This document shows, piece by piece, positions 1 through 5,614 of a stretch of 5,614 nucleotides of DNA; position 1 is the stretch's first letter; every line of letters begins with the position of its first letter. Under the pieces are notes generated by a model. It saw nothing but the letters and a program-made list of their open reading frames with translations. It was not told the DNA's origin and did no database searches. The position numbers were made by a program, and so were the translations under genes. The stretch spans positions 1 to 5,614 of the forward strand of contig DKPN01000004.1 of the NCBI GenBank assembly GCA_002471195.1. The letters run 5' to 3'. The stretch is from Bacteroides sp. UBA7333. Lineage in GTDB: Bacteria > Bacteroidota > Bacteroidia > Bacteroidales > Bacteroidaceae.

Positions 1-43
1 TTTTTGCGTTCATATATATCGTAATTTAAAGTCTTTATTATAA

Positions 44-60
44 TATTGTGGTACACAATA
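44..60. promoter_or_regulatory. 17-bp perfect inverted repeat upstream of the kinase gene, candidate operator
   Basis: The sequence reads TATTGTG-GTA-CACAATA, two perfect 7-bp arms around a 3-nt spacer, ending 28 nt before the kinase ATG. The left half-site core TATTGT recurs at 64-69, exactly 20 bp downstream, so a regulator could contact three half-sites on one DNA face. No T-run follows on either strand, which argues against a terminator. I see no convincing TAnnTTTG promoter box in 1-88. The binding role is inference from symmetry and position only, and AT-rich DNA produces such dyads by chance fairly often. Confidence 0.3.
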
Positions 61-88
61 CGTTATTGTAATAAATAAAGTACAATTT

Positions 89-1237
89 ATGCAGTTATTA
101 GATATTAGCAAACTTAAAATCATTCTTATTGTTTCAGCCGTAGCTATTGCGGTATCCTCTCTTTACATATCACATAAGCTTGTGAAAGATTTATCACTCG
201 AGGAGAAATTACGTATGGAGGTATGGGCCGAAGCCATGTCGGCTTTCAATAATGCTGATGATGTAAGTGACTTAAACTTAGTATTGAAAGTGCTTAACGC
301 TAATAATACGATTCCTGTCATAGTAGCCGACTCAAACAATTCTATTCAAACGTATCGCAATATAGAAGTCGAATCGAATGATACTGTGGCATATTTAAAG
401 CAAACGCTTGATGATTTCATTGATAAAGGTAAAGTCATTCGAATAGATATTAATCCTAATGGTTCAGAATATATAAATGTATATTATGAAGATTCATTGA
501 TGTTGCGTCGATTATCGTTGTATCCATATGTACAGTTAGGAGTAGTTTTAATCTTTGTATTGGTTGCTATATTTGCTCTTTTAAGCTCGAAGAAGGCAGA
601 ACAAAATAAAGTTTGGGTTGGATTATCAAAAGAGACTGCACACCAATTAGGGACACCGATATCGTCGCTTATTGCTTGGTTAGAATTATTGAAAGACCAA
701 TACCCAAACGATGCATTGTTGCCCTGTATGGCCGAAGATCTTGATCGTCTTCAGATGATAGCCAATCGTTTTTCAAAGATTGGATCAGCACCTGAGTTAA
801 TACCTACTGACCTATATGCAACGCTGAAAGATATAACGACATATATGGCCAATCGCACATCCTCTAAGGTAAACATTATTCTTAATCAACCTGATCAAAA
901 AATAGTAGTACCGCTTAATGAGTCTCTTTTTAGTTGGGTAATTGAGAATTTATGTAAAAATGCAATCGATGCTATGGATGGAGTTGGTACTATTACAATA
1001 TCTATATTTTCCACATCATTATGGTGGTGCATTGACATTGAAGATACAGGAAAAGGAATCATTAAAAGTAAACAAAAAACAATATTTACGCCTGGTTATA
1101 CTACTAAAAAACGAGGATGGGGGCTAGGTCTTTCTTTGGCTCGTAGAATCATTGAAGAGTATCATTCTGGACATATCTATGTTAAACATTCAGAACTTAA
1201 TAAAGGAACAGTATTCAGAATAGAACTTAAAAAGTAA
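89..1237 (+). CDS. Two-TM sensor histidine kinase (HisKA/HATPase_c), no adjacent response regulator
   Basis: This is a predicted inner-membrane sensor kinase that autophosphorylates a histidine and passes the phosphate to an unidentified response regulator. Layout: TM1 at about residues 10-29, an extracytoplasmic sensor region of about 115 residues with no domain I recognise, TM2 at about 147-166, then directly the dimerisation helix with no visible HAMP or PAS domain. The H-box is KETAHQLGTPISS with phospho-acceptor H185. The ATPase domain shows the N-box ENLCKNAIDAM (286-296), the G1 box DTGKG (319-323), the F-region FTPGYTTK (333-340) and the G2 box GWGLGLS (343-349). All catalytic boxes are intact and the length of 382 aa is ordinary. 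The start is the first ATG in frame, directly before TM1, with an A/T-rich leader and no Shine-Dalgarno, as usual in Bacteroidota. The residue after the histidine is Gln, not the common Glu/Asp. The partner and signal are unknown. The ATPase fold is certain; the specific role is not. Confidence 0.93.
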   Translation: MQLLDISKLKIILIVSAVAIAVSSLYISHKLVKDLSLEEKLRMEVWAEAMSAFNNADDVSDLNLVLKVLNANNTIPVIVADSNNSIQTYRNIEVESNDTVAYLKQTLDDFIDKGKVIRIDINPNGSEYINVYYEDSLMLRRLSLYPYVQLGVVLIFVLVAIFALLSSKKAEQNKVWVGLSKETAHQLGTPISSLIAWLELLKDQYPNDALLPCMAEDLDRLQMIANRFSKIGSAPELIPTDLYATLKDITTYMANRTSSKVNIILNQPDQKIVVPLNESLFSWVIENLCKNAIDAMDGVGTITISIFSTSLWWCIDIEDTGKGIIKSKQKTIFTPGYTTKKRGWGLGLSLARRIIEEYHSGHIYVKHSELNKGTVFRIELKK

Positions 1238-1251
1238 ATATTTGCATTTAA

Positions 1252-1286
1252 TTTGTGGTTTATCATGATTATTATTTGTATCTTTG
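1252..1286 (+). promoter_or_regulatory. Candidate Bacteroidota sigma-ABfr promoter for yceD-rpmF
   Basis: TATCTTTG at 1279-1286 matches the Bacteroides -7 consensus TAnnTTTG perfectly. A TTTG at 1252-1255 could be the -33 element, but the 23-nt gap is a few bases longer than the usual spacing of about 19-21. Transcription would begin near 1292, giving a leader of roughly 95 nt before the TTG start of yceD. The position between the kinase stop and yceD fits. The -7 match is seen directly; promoter activity is inferred. Confidence 0.42.
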
Positions 1287-1302
1287 TCGCCCGAATTATG
1301 TT

Positions 1303-1338
1303 TGTTTAGGTGTATACTAATGTATTATACGCCAAACA
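1303..1338 (+). promoter_or_regulatory. Bulged 13-bp hairpin in the predicted yceD-rpmF leader
   Basis: The core stem pairs GGTGTATA (1309-1316) with TATACGCC (1326-1333), including one G-U pair, around a 9-nt loop (1317-1325). With A1308 bulged, TGTTT (1303-1307) pairs with AAACA (1334-1338), giving 13 bp. Seen another way, ATGTTTG (1298-1304) and CAAACAT (1333-1339) are perfect inverted repeats enclosing GTATA/TATAC, so it could also be a DNA operator. No U-run follows, so it is not an intrinsic terminator. It lies a few bases after the predicted transcription start and about 48 nt before the yceD start codon, where an RNA control element or mRNA-stabilising stem would sit. No known riboswitch or ribosomal-protein leader is recognised. 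Confidence 0.42.
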
Positions 1339-1386
1339 TAAACTTATTAGAGCATTTGTATTTGTAAAATAATAAAATAGAAGGCT

Positions 1387-1965
1387 TTGGGAAAGTTTGA
1401 TAAGTATAAGATTGATTTAAAAAGAATGCAGGCAGATAGTGTAAAATATGACTTTTTGCTTGACAATCTTTTTTTTACCCATATAGATGCACCTGAGGTA
1501 CAAAAGGGCAAAGTGAATGTTGCTCTTAATGTGAAAAAGACATCAAGAGCATATGAGTTTACGTTTGTTACAGAAGGTACCGTTTTAGTACCTTGTGATC
1601 GATGTCTCGATGAAATGGAAATGATCATTTCGAGCAACGACAAACTTATGGTTAAGTTTGGACCAGAATATGCTGAAGAAGGAGACAACCTCATTGTTAT
1701 TCCTGAAGAAGAAGGTGAGATCAATGTTGCGTGGTTTATGTATGAGTTTATCGCTCTATCAATACCAATGAAACATGTGCATGGACCTGGTAAATGTAAT
1801 AAATCAGTTACAACTAAACTAAATAAGCATTTACGCACAACGGCAGAGGATGATTCGGATGAAACATTTGAAACTGTTGAAGAGGATAATAACGGGGTAG
1901 AAGATATTGAGCAACCAATAGATCCTCGTTGGAATGAATTAAAAAAAATATTAGATAATAATTAA
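1387..1965 (+). CDS. DUF177/YceD-family protein, TTG start
   Basis: This is a member of the DUF177 (YceD) family, which is nearly always encoded next to rpmF and has been linked to 23S rRNA accumulation; the biochemical activity is unknown. The protein has 192 residues. The family core covers about residues 1-150, with a C70-x-x-C73 pair in VPCDRC, a second conserved block at GDNLIVIPEEEGEINVAWF (about 99-117), and H130, H132 and C137 in KHVHGPGKC. A strongly acidic, low-complexity stretch (about 153-179) leads to a conserved-looking tail, PRWNELKKILDNN. The first in-frame ATG is at 1426 (residue 14), but MGKFDKYKIDLK is the Bacteroidota family N-terminus as I remember it, so TTG at 1387 is preferred. 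A purine-rich AGAAGG (1379-1384) lies only 2 nt before it. The gene ends 13 nt before rpmF and is surely co-transcribed with it. Confidence 0.88.
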   Translation: MGKFDKYKIDLKRMQADSVKYDFLLDNLFFTHIDAPEVQKGKVNVALNVKKTSRAYEFTFVTEGTVLVPCDRCLDEMEMIISSNDKLMVKFGPEYAEEGDNLIVIPEEEGEINVAWFMYEFIALSIPMKHVHGPGKCNKSVTTKLNKHLRTTAEDDSDETFETVEEDNNGVEDIEQPIDPRWNELKKILDNN

Positions 1966-1978
1966 AGATTGAAACAAA

Positions 1979-2164
1979 ATGGCACATCCTAAGAGAAGAC
2001 AGTCAAAAACCAGACAAGCAAAGAGAAGAACTCATGATAAAGCAGTAGCTCCAACATTGGCAATTTGTCCAAATTGTGGCGAATGGCATGTATATCATAC
2101 TGTATGTAACGCTTGTGGTTATTATAGAGGTAAACTCGCTATCGTAAAAGAAGCAGCTGTATAA
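1979..2164 (+). CDS. rpmF: 50S ribosomal protein bL32, zinc-ribbon form
   Basis: This is a structural protein of the large ribosomal subunit. The 61-residue length and the N-terminus MAHPKRRQSKTRQAKRR are diagnostic: the basic first 20 residues bind 23S rRNA. C30-P-N-C33 and C43-N-A-C46 form an intact four-cysteine zinc ribbon, so this is the zinc-containing (C+) form and not the zinc-independent paralogue some bacteria express under zinc limitation. The ATG lies 13 nt after the yceD stop in the classic yceD-rpmF pair. The downstream gap to fabH holds two hairpins, and plsX, which often follows rpmF in other bacteria, is absent here. No anomaly in length or sequence. Confidence 0.98.
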   Translation: MAHPKRRQSKTRQAKRRTHDKAVAPTLAICPNCGEWHVYHTVCNACGYYRGKLAIVKEAAV

Positions 2165-2169
2165 TTCTT

Positions 2170-2190
2170 GTACAGCCCAAAGGCTTATAC
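2170..2190 (+). promoter_or_regulatory. Small hairpin just downstream of rpmF
   Basis: GTA (2170-2172) pairs with TAC (2188-2190), and AGCC (2174-2177) pairs with GGCT (2182-2185) around a CAAA loop, with a small internal loop between the two helices. It starts 5 nt after the rpmF stop and ends 2 nt before a larger hairpin. It is weak alone (7 bp) and has no U-tract. It could protect the 3' end of a yceD-rpmF transcript or form one half of a two-stem switch. The pairing is visible; the function is a guess. Confidence 0.25.
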
Positions 2191-2191
2191 T

Positions 2192-2234
2192 TAATTAGAC
2201 AGCTGGAGAGATATCTTTCCGGCTGATTTAATTA
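2192..2234 (+). terminator. Strong hairpin between rpmF and fabH, possible terminator or attenuator
   Basis: CAGCTGGAGAG (2200-2210) pairs with CTTTCCGGCTG (2215-2225) around an ATAT loop: 11 continuous pairs, two of them G-U. Beyond a small internal loop, TAATTA (2192-2197) can pair with TAATTA (2229-2234). The stem is followed by a T-rich but interrupted tract, ATTTAATTATTTT (2226-2238). This makes partial termination plausible, which would set fabH output below rpmF. The T-tract is poorer than that of the fabH terminator, so a leader stem or RNA-processing site is an equal alternative. The fabH ATG is 24 nt further on. Confidence 0.4.
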
Positions 2235-2258
2235 TTTTGCACAACTAAAATTCTATTA

Positions 2259-3263
2259 ATGGAAAAACTAAATGCAGTAATCACAGGAGTTGGAGGTTAT
2301 GTACCTGAGTATGTCTTGAATAATGAAGAGATTTCACGTATGGTCGATACCAATGACGAATGGATTATGACACGTATAGGGGTTAAAGAGAGAAGAATTT
2401 TAAATGAGGAAGGCTTAGGTACTTCTTATATGGCCCGTAAAGCAGCAAAACAACTAATGCAGCGCACAGGATCAAATCCTGATGATATCGATTTAGTTGT
2501 TGTTGCTACTACAACACCCGATTATAATTTTCCTTCTACAGCTTCTATTCTATGCGATAAATTAGGTCTTAAAAACGCTTTTGCTTTTGACTTGCAAGCT
2601 GCTTGTAGTGGCTTTCTATTCGCATTAGAAACAGTTGCTAATTTTATTCGCTCTGGAAGATATAAGAAAATAATTGTAGTTGGTGCCGATAAAATGTCAT
2701 CAATAACGAATTATACTGATCGGGCAACTTGTCCTATCTTTGGGGATGGAGCGGCAGCATTCATGGTAGAAGCTACAACCGAAGATTTCGGTGTCTTAGA
2801 TTCTATTTTGCGAACTGATGGCAAAGGCTTGCCGTTTTTACATATGAAAGCAGGCGGTTCGGTTTGTCCTCCTTCTTATTTTACAGTAGATAATCATATG
2901 CATACTGTTTATCAAGAAGGTCGTACTGTGTTTAAGTATGCAGTTTCAAACATGTCGGATGTTAGTGCAAGTATTGCAGAACGTAATCATTTAACAAAAG
3001 ATACAATTAATTGGGTTGTTCCTCATCAAGCTAATATGCGTATTATTGATGCTGTAGCACATCGTTTAGATTTGCCTACAGAAAAAGTGATGGTTAATAT
3101 CCATCGATTCGGTAATACAAGTGCTGCTACTATTCCTTTATGTATATGGGAATATGAAGAAAAGTTGAAGAAAGGTGATAATCTTATTCTAACAGCTTTT
3201 GGTGCGGGATTCACATGGGGCGCTATTTATCTAAAATGGGCGTACGATGGAAAAAAACATTAA
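2259..3263 (+). CDS. fabH: Beta-ketoacyl-ACP synthase III (KAS III)
   Basis: This enzyme condenses an acyl-CoA primer, usually acetyl-CoA or a branched acyl-CoA, with malonyl-ACP to start type II fatty-acid synthesis in the cytoplasm. The thiolase-fold triad is complete: C116 in DLQAACSGF, H256 in VVPHQANMR and N286 in RFGNTSAA. The N-terminal NDEWIMTRIGVKERR (32-46) supplies the conserved Trp and Arg that contact CoA, and the C-terminal GAGFTWGA (315-322) is the usual glycine-rich end. At 334 aa it is slightly longer than E. coli FabH (317 aa), with extra residues around 190-220 before EGRTVFKYAV. The ATG start precedes the canonical first beta strand (AVITGVGGYVPE). The primer preference cannot be read from sequence; branched-chain primers would fit Bacteroidales lipids but that is inference. 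The gene ends at an intrinsic terminator. Confidence 0.97.
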   Translation: MEKLNAVITGVGGYVPEYVLNNEEISRMVDTNDEWIMTRIGVKERRILNEEGLGTSYMARKAAKQLMQRTGSNPDDIDLVVVATTTPDYNFPSTASILCDKLGLKNAFAFDLQAACSGFLFALETVANFIRSGRYKKIIVVGADKMSSITNYTDRATCPIFGDGAAAFMVEATTEDFGVLDSILRTDGKGLPFLHMKAGGSVCPPSYFTVDNHMHTVYQEGRTVFKYAVSNMSDVSASIAERNHLTKDTINWVVPHQANMRIIDAVAHRLDLPTEKVMVNIHRFGNTSAATIPLCIWEYEEKLKKGDNLILTAFGAGFTWGAIYLKWAYDGKKH

Positions 3264-3300
3264 TTGATTTTTTTTGTTTGATATATAAATAGTTAGGAAG

Positions 3301-3333
3301 CGCATCTAATTTAAAAATTTGATGCGTTTTTTT
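3301..3333 (+). terminator. Intrinsic terminator after fabH
   Basis: CGCATC (3301-3306) pairs with GATGCG (3321-3326). After one T-T mismatch, four more A-T pairs can extend the stem into the loop region. Seven consecutive T residues (3327-3333) follow immediately, so the signal points to the + strand. G3300 and the adjacent As could also pair with the first Ts. It lies 37 nt after the fabH stop and only 23 nt before the era ATG, so it marks the end of the yceD-rpmF-fabH unit. Confidence 0.85.
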
Positions 3334-3356
3334 ATCTGATATAAAATAATATTAAT

Positions 3357-4238
3357 ATGCATAAAGCTGGTTTTGTTAATATAGTAGGTAACCCGAATGT
3401 TGGTAAATCTACTTTGATGAATGCTTTGGTAGGAGAGCGTGTTTCAATTGCAACTTTTAAAGCGCAAACAACTCGCCACCGTATTATGGGTATATATAAT
3501 ACCGATGAGATGCAAATCGTTTTCTCTGATACTCCAGGAGTACTCAAACCAAACTATAAATTGCAAGAGTCAATGTTGAATTTTTCTAAATCAGCTTTGA
3601 CAGATGCAGATATATTGCTTTATGTGACTGATGTTGTAGAAACGCCAGATAAGAATAATGATTTTGTTGATAAAGTGAAACAGTTGACAATACCGATTTT
3701 GCTTTTGATCAATAAAATCGATTTGACAAATCAAGAAAAACTGATCTCTATTGTTGAAGCTTGGAAGAAGCTAATCCCTCAGGCTGAAATAATACCAATT
3801 TCGGCCGCGACAAAGTTCAATGTTGATTATGTCATGAAACGTATTAAAGAATTATTGCCAGATTCACCTCCTTATTTTGATAAGGATCAATGGACTGATA
3901 AATCTTCTCGTTTTTTCGTAACAGAAATTATAAGAGAAAAAATTCTTTTATACTACGATAAAGAAATACCATATGCAGTAGAGGTGTCTGTAGAAACCTT
4001 TAAAGAGGAAGCAAAATCAATACATATTCGTGCTGTAATATATGTTGAACGTGAATCTCAAAAAGGAATAATCATTGGAAAACAAGGTAAAGCCTTAAAG
4101 AAAGTTGCTACAGAGGCGCGAAGAGATCTTGAACGTTTCTTTGATAAGACTGTATTTTTAGAAACATATGTGAAAGTTGATAAAGACTGGCGTAGCTCCG
4201 ACAAAGAATTGCGCAGTTTTGGATATCAATTGGATTAA
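3357..4238 (+). CDS. era: GTPase Era
   Basis: Era is an essential GTPase that binds the 3' end of 16S rRNA and checks late 30S subunit assembly. The 293-aa protein has the family's usual length. The G-domain motifs are complete: G1 GNPNVGKST (11-19), G2 around QTTR (37-40), G3 DTPG (58-61), G4 NKID (119-122) and G5 SA (149-150). The C-terminal KH RNA-binding domain shows GKQG (241-244) inside IIIGKQGKALKK, followed by the typical end block FLETYVKVDKDWR. The ATG has an AT-rich leader with no Shine-Dalgarno and is close to the fabH terminator, so transcription must come from read-through or from a promoter overlapping that terminator. I could not find a convincing one. der follows after 46 nt and is probably co-transcribed. 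Confidence 0.98.
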   Translation: MHKAGFVNIVGNPNVGKSTLMNALVGERVSIATFKAQTTRHRIMGIYNTDEMQIVFSDTPGVLKPNYKLQESMLNFSKSALTDADILLYVTDVVETPDKNNDFVDKVKQLTIPILLLINKIDLTNQEKLISIVEAWKKLIPQAEIIPISAATKFNVDYVMKRIKELLPDSPPYFDKDQWTDKSSRFFVTEIIREKILLYYDKEIPYAVEVSVETFKEEAKSIHIRAVIYVERESQKGIIIGKQGKALKKVATEARRDLERFFDKTVFLETYVKVDKDWRSSDKELRSFGYQLD

Positions 4239-4284
4239 TAAGATTAATTACACGACTGGGATAGTTGTAAAAACAAAGTAAACT

Positions 4285-5598
4285 ATGGGTAATTTAGTTG
4301 CAATCGTTGGACGACCTAATGTAGGTAAGTCTACATTATTTAATCGCTTGACCAGTACACGTCAGGCTATCGTGAATGAGCAGGCTGGTACTACTCGTGA
4401 TCGTCAATATGGTAAATCAGAATGGATCGGACGTGAATTCTCAATTGTCGATACCGGTGGTTGGGTCGTTAATTCTGATGATGTTTTTGAAGAAGAGATT
4501 CGTAAACAGGTTTTATTGGCTGTTGAAGAAGCTGATGTGATATTATTTGTAGTCGATGTAATGAATGGTCTTACTGATCTTGATATGCAAGTAGCCACTA
4601 TTTTGCGCCGTACTAAAAAACCGGTTATTTTAGTTGCTAATAAGACTGATAATAGCGATTTGCAATACAATGCTCCCGAATTTTATAAACTAGGACTGGG
4701 TGATCCTCACTGTGTGTCGGCTATTTCGGGCAGTGGCAGTGGAGATTTGATGGATGTCATTGTAGGTAGCTTTAAAAAAGAAGTAGAAGAGATTGTTGAT
4801 GAAGATATTCCACGCTTTGCTGTAGTGGGACGCCCTAATGCTGGTAAATCATCAATTGTAAATGCTTTTATTGGAGAAGAAAGAAATATCGTGACTGAAA
4901 TTGCCGGAACTACGCGTGACTCTATATATACTAGATACAATAAATTTGGTTTCGACTTTTATTTAGTAGATACTGCCGGTATACGTAAAAAAAGTAAAGT
5001 CAATGAAGATCTTGAATACTATTCTGTTATTCGCTCGATTCGTGCCATCGAAAATTCAGATGTATGTATTTTAATGCTAGATGCTACTCGTGGTGTTGAA
5101 GCACAAGACTTAAATATCTTTTCATTGATACAACGCAATCAAAAAGGACTGGTCGTTGTTGTAAATAAATGGGATTTAGTACAAGATAAAACAGCGAAAG
5201 TGATGAAGACGTTTGAGGAAGCTATTCGCTCTCGTTTTGCTCCTTTTGTTGATTTTCCTATTGTGTTTACCTCAGCTCTCACTAAGCAACGTATTCTGAA
5301 AGTATTGGAAGAGGCAAGACAAGTGTTCGACAATCGTACCACCAAAATATCGACTGCGCGTTTGAATGAGGAAATGTTGCCGCTTATCGAAGCATACCCT
5401 CCTCCATCAAATAAAGGGAAATATATTAAAATTAAGTATGTTACTCAGATTCCAAATACAAAAGTACCCTCATTTGTTTTCTTTGCCAATCTGCCACAAT
5501 ATGTGAAAGAGCCATATAAGCGTTTCCTAGAAAACAAGATTCGCGATAAATGGAATTTAACGGGAACTCCAATTAATATATTTGTTCGTCAAAAATAA
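4285..5598 (+). CDS. der: Tandem-domain ribosome-associated GTPase Der (EngA)
   Basis: Der is an essential GTPase with two G domains in one chain that acts in 50S subunit maturation. G domain 1: GRPNVGKS (9-16), switch region AGTTRD (34-39), DTGG (56-59), NKTD (119-122) and SA (145-146). A short acidic linker (about 163-175) leads to G domain 2: GRPNAGKS (182-189), AGTTRD (207-212), DTAG (229-232), NKWD (294-297) and TSA (329-331). The KH-like domain spans about 355-437 and includes the usual YPPPSNKGKYIKIKYVTQ block. The length of 437 aa is typical of the compact form without C-terminal extension. The ATG directly precedes the first beta strand (NLVAIVGRP). The 46-nt gap after era has only a weak bulged stem (4248-4270) and no terminator, so era and der likely share a transcript. 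The 16 nt after the stop show nothing that can be called. Confidence 0.98.
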   Translation: MGNLVAIVGRPNVGKSTLFNRLTSTRQAIVNEQAGTTRDRQYGKSEWIGREFSIVDTGGWVVNSDDVFEEEIRKQVLLAVEEADVILFVVDVMNGLTDLDMQVATILRRTKKPVILVANKTDNSDLQYNAPEFYKLGLGDPHCVSAISGSGSGDLMDVIVGSFKKEVEEIVDEDIPRFAVVGRPNAGKSSIVNAFIGEERNIVTEIAGTTRDSIYTRYNKFGFDFYLVDTAGIRKKSKVNEDLEYYSVIRSIRAIENSDVCILMLDATRGVEAQDLNIFSLIQRNQKGLVVVVNKWDLVQDKTAKVMKTFEEAIRSRFAPFVDFPIVFTSALTKQRILKVLEEARQVFDNRTTKISTARLNEEMLPLIEAYPPPSNKGKYIKIKYVTQIPNTKVPSFVFFANLPQYVKEPYKRFLENKIRDKWNLTGTPINIFVRQK

Positions 5599-5614
5599 AA
5601 CAATAAAGGCTTGT

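Noticed and set aside
942..1127. Short + strand open frame inside the kinase gene
   Set aside because: It overlaps the conserved N-box to G2 region in another frame and shows no protein features of its own.
1357..1364. TGTATTTG as a second, start-proximal promoter for yceD
   Set aside because: One mismatch to TAnnTTTG and no -33 element at proper spacing. The perfect box at 1279-1286 is preferred.
1347..1838. 163-codon open frame on the minus strand
   Set aside because: It lies almost wholly antisense to the well-supported DUF177 gene, has no recognisable domain, and is explained as the reverse frame of a conserved gene.
2179..2186. AAAGGCTT-like octamer recurring near 1381, 2179 and 5606
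   Set aside because: The flanks differ, similar strings occur inside fabH, and the copies are too short to be a repeat family.
2232..2239. TTATTTTG as a -7 promoter box for fabH
   Set aside because: It misses the conserved A of TAnnTTTG, has no TTTG at a suitable distance upstream, and overlaps the tail of the hairpin.
4248..4270. Stem TTACA..ACT / AGT..TGTAA between era and der
   Set aside because: Eight pairs with a 2-nt bulge, followed by A-rich sequence and not a T-run. Too weak to call as a terminator or regulatory element.
4404..5345. Three minus-strand open frames opposite der
   Set aside because: They are antisense to conserved GTPase motifs and have no independent support.

Overview
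The window looks like chromosomal core DNA from a Bacteroidales bacterium of the Bacteroidota. The evidence is the AT-rich composition, genes that start without Shine-Dalgarno sequences behind A/T-rich leaders, a perfect Bacteroides-type -7 box (TAnnTTTG) in front of the second gene, and proteins of Bacteroidota type: the DUF177 protein beginning MGKFDKYK and the kinase with HQLGTP and RGWGLGL motifs. The genus cannot be fixed from this sequence. A low-GC member such as Dysgonomonas or a Bacteroides relative is only a guess.

All six genes are on the + strand and complete. (1) 89-1237: a two-TM sensor histidine kinase with no response regulator beside it in the window, preceded by a 17-bp perfect dyad. 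(2) 1238-1386: an intergenic region with a candidate promoter and a bulged 13-bp hairpin that would lie in the 5' leader of the next operon. (3) 1387-2164: yceD (DUF177, TTG start) and rpmF (zinc-ribbon bL32), 13 nt apart. (4) 2165-2258: a gap holding two consecutive hairpins. (5) 2259-3263: fabH, followed by a clear intrinsic terminator. (6) 3357-5598: era and der, 46 nt apart. Only 16 nt follow der, and nothing can be called there.

The genes serve growth functions that are usually coordinated. YceD and L32 relate to the large ribosomal subunit, FabH starts fatty-acid synthesis, and Era and Der are the GTPases that check maturation of the 30S and 50S subunits. The yceD-rpmF-fabH order is the widespread bacterial ribosome/lipid cluster, but here plsX is missing between rpmF and fabH. 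The fabH terminator suggests that era-der is a separate or only partly coupled transcription unit.

I found no mobile element, CRISPR array, toxin-antitoxin or defence system, tRNA or rRNA, and no sign of horizontal transfer. I do not think the window holds an undescribed multi-gene system. The points worth a second look are the non-coding structures between the genes and the partnerless kinase.
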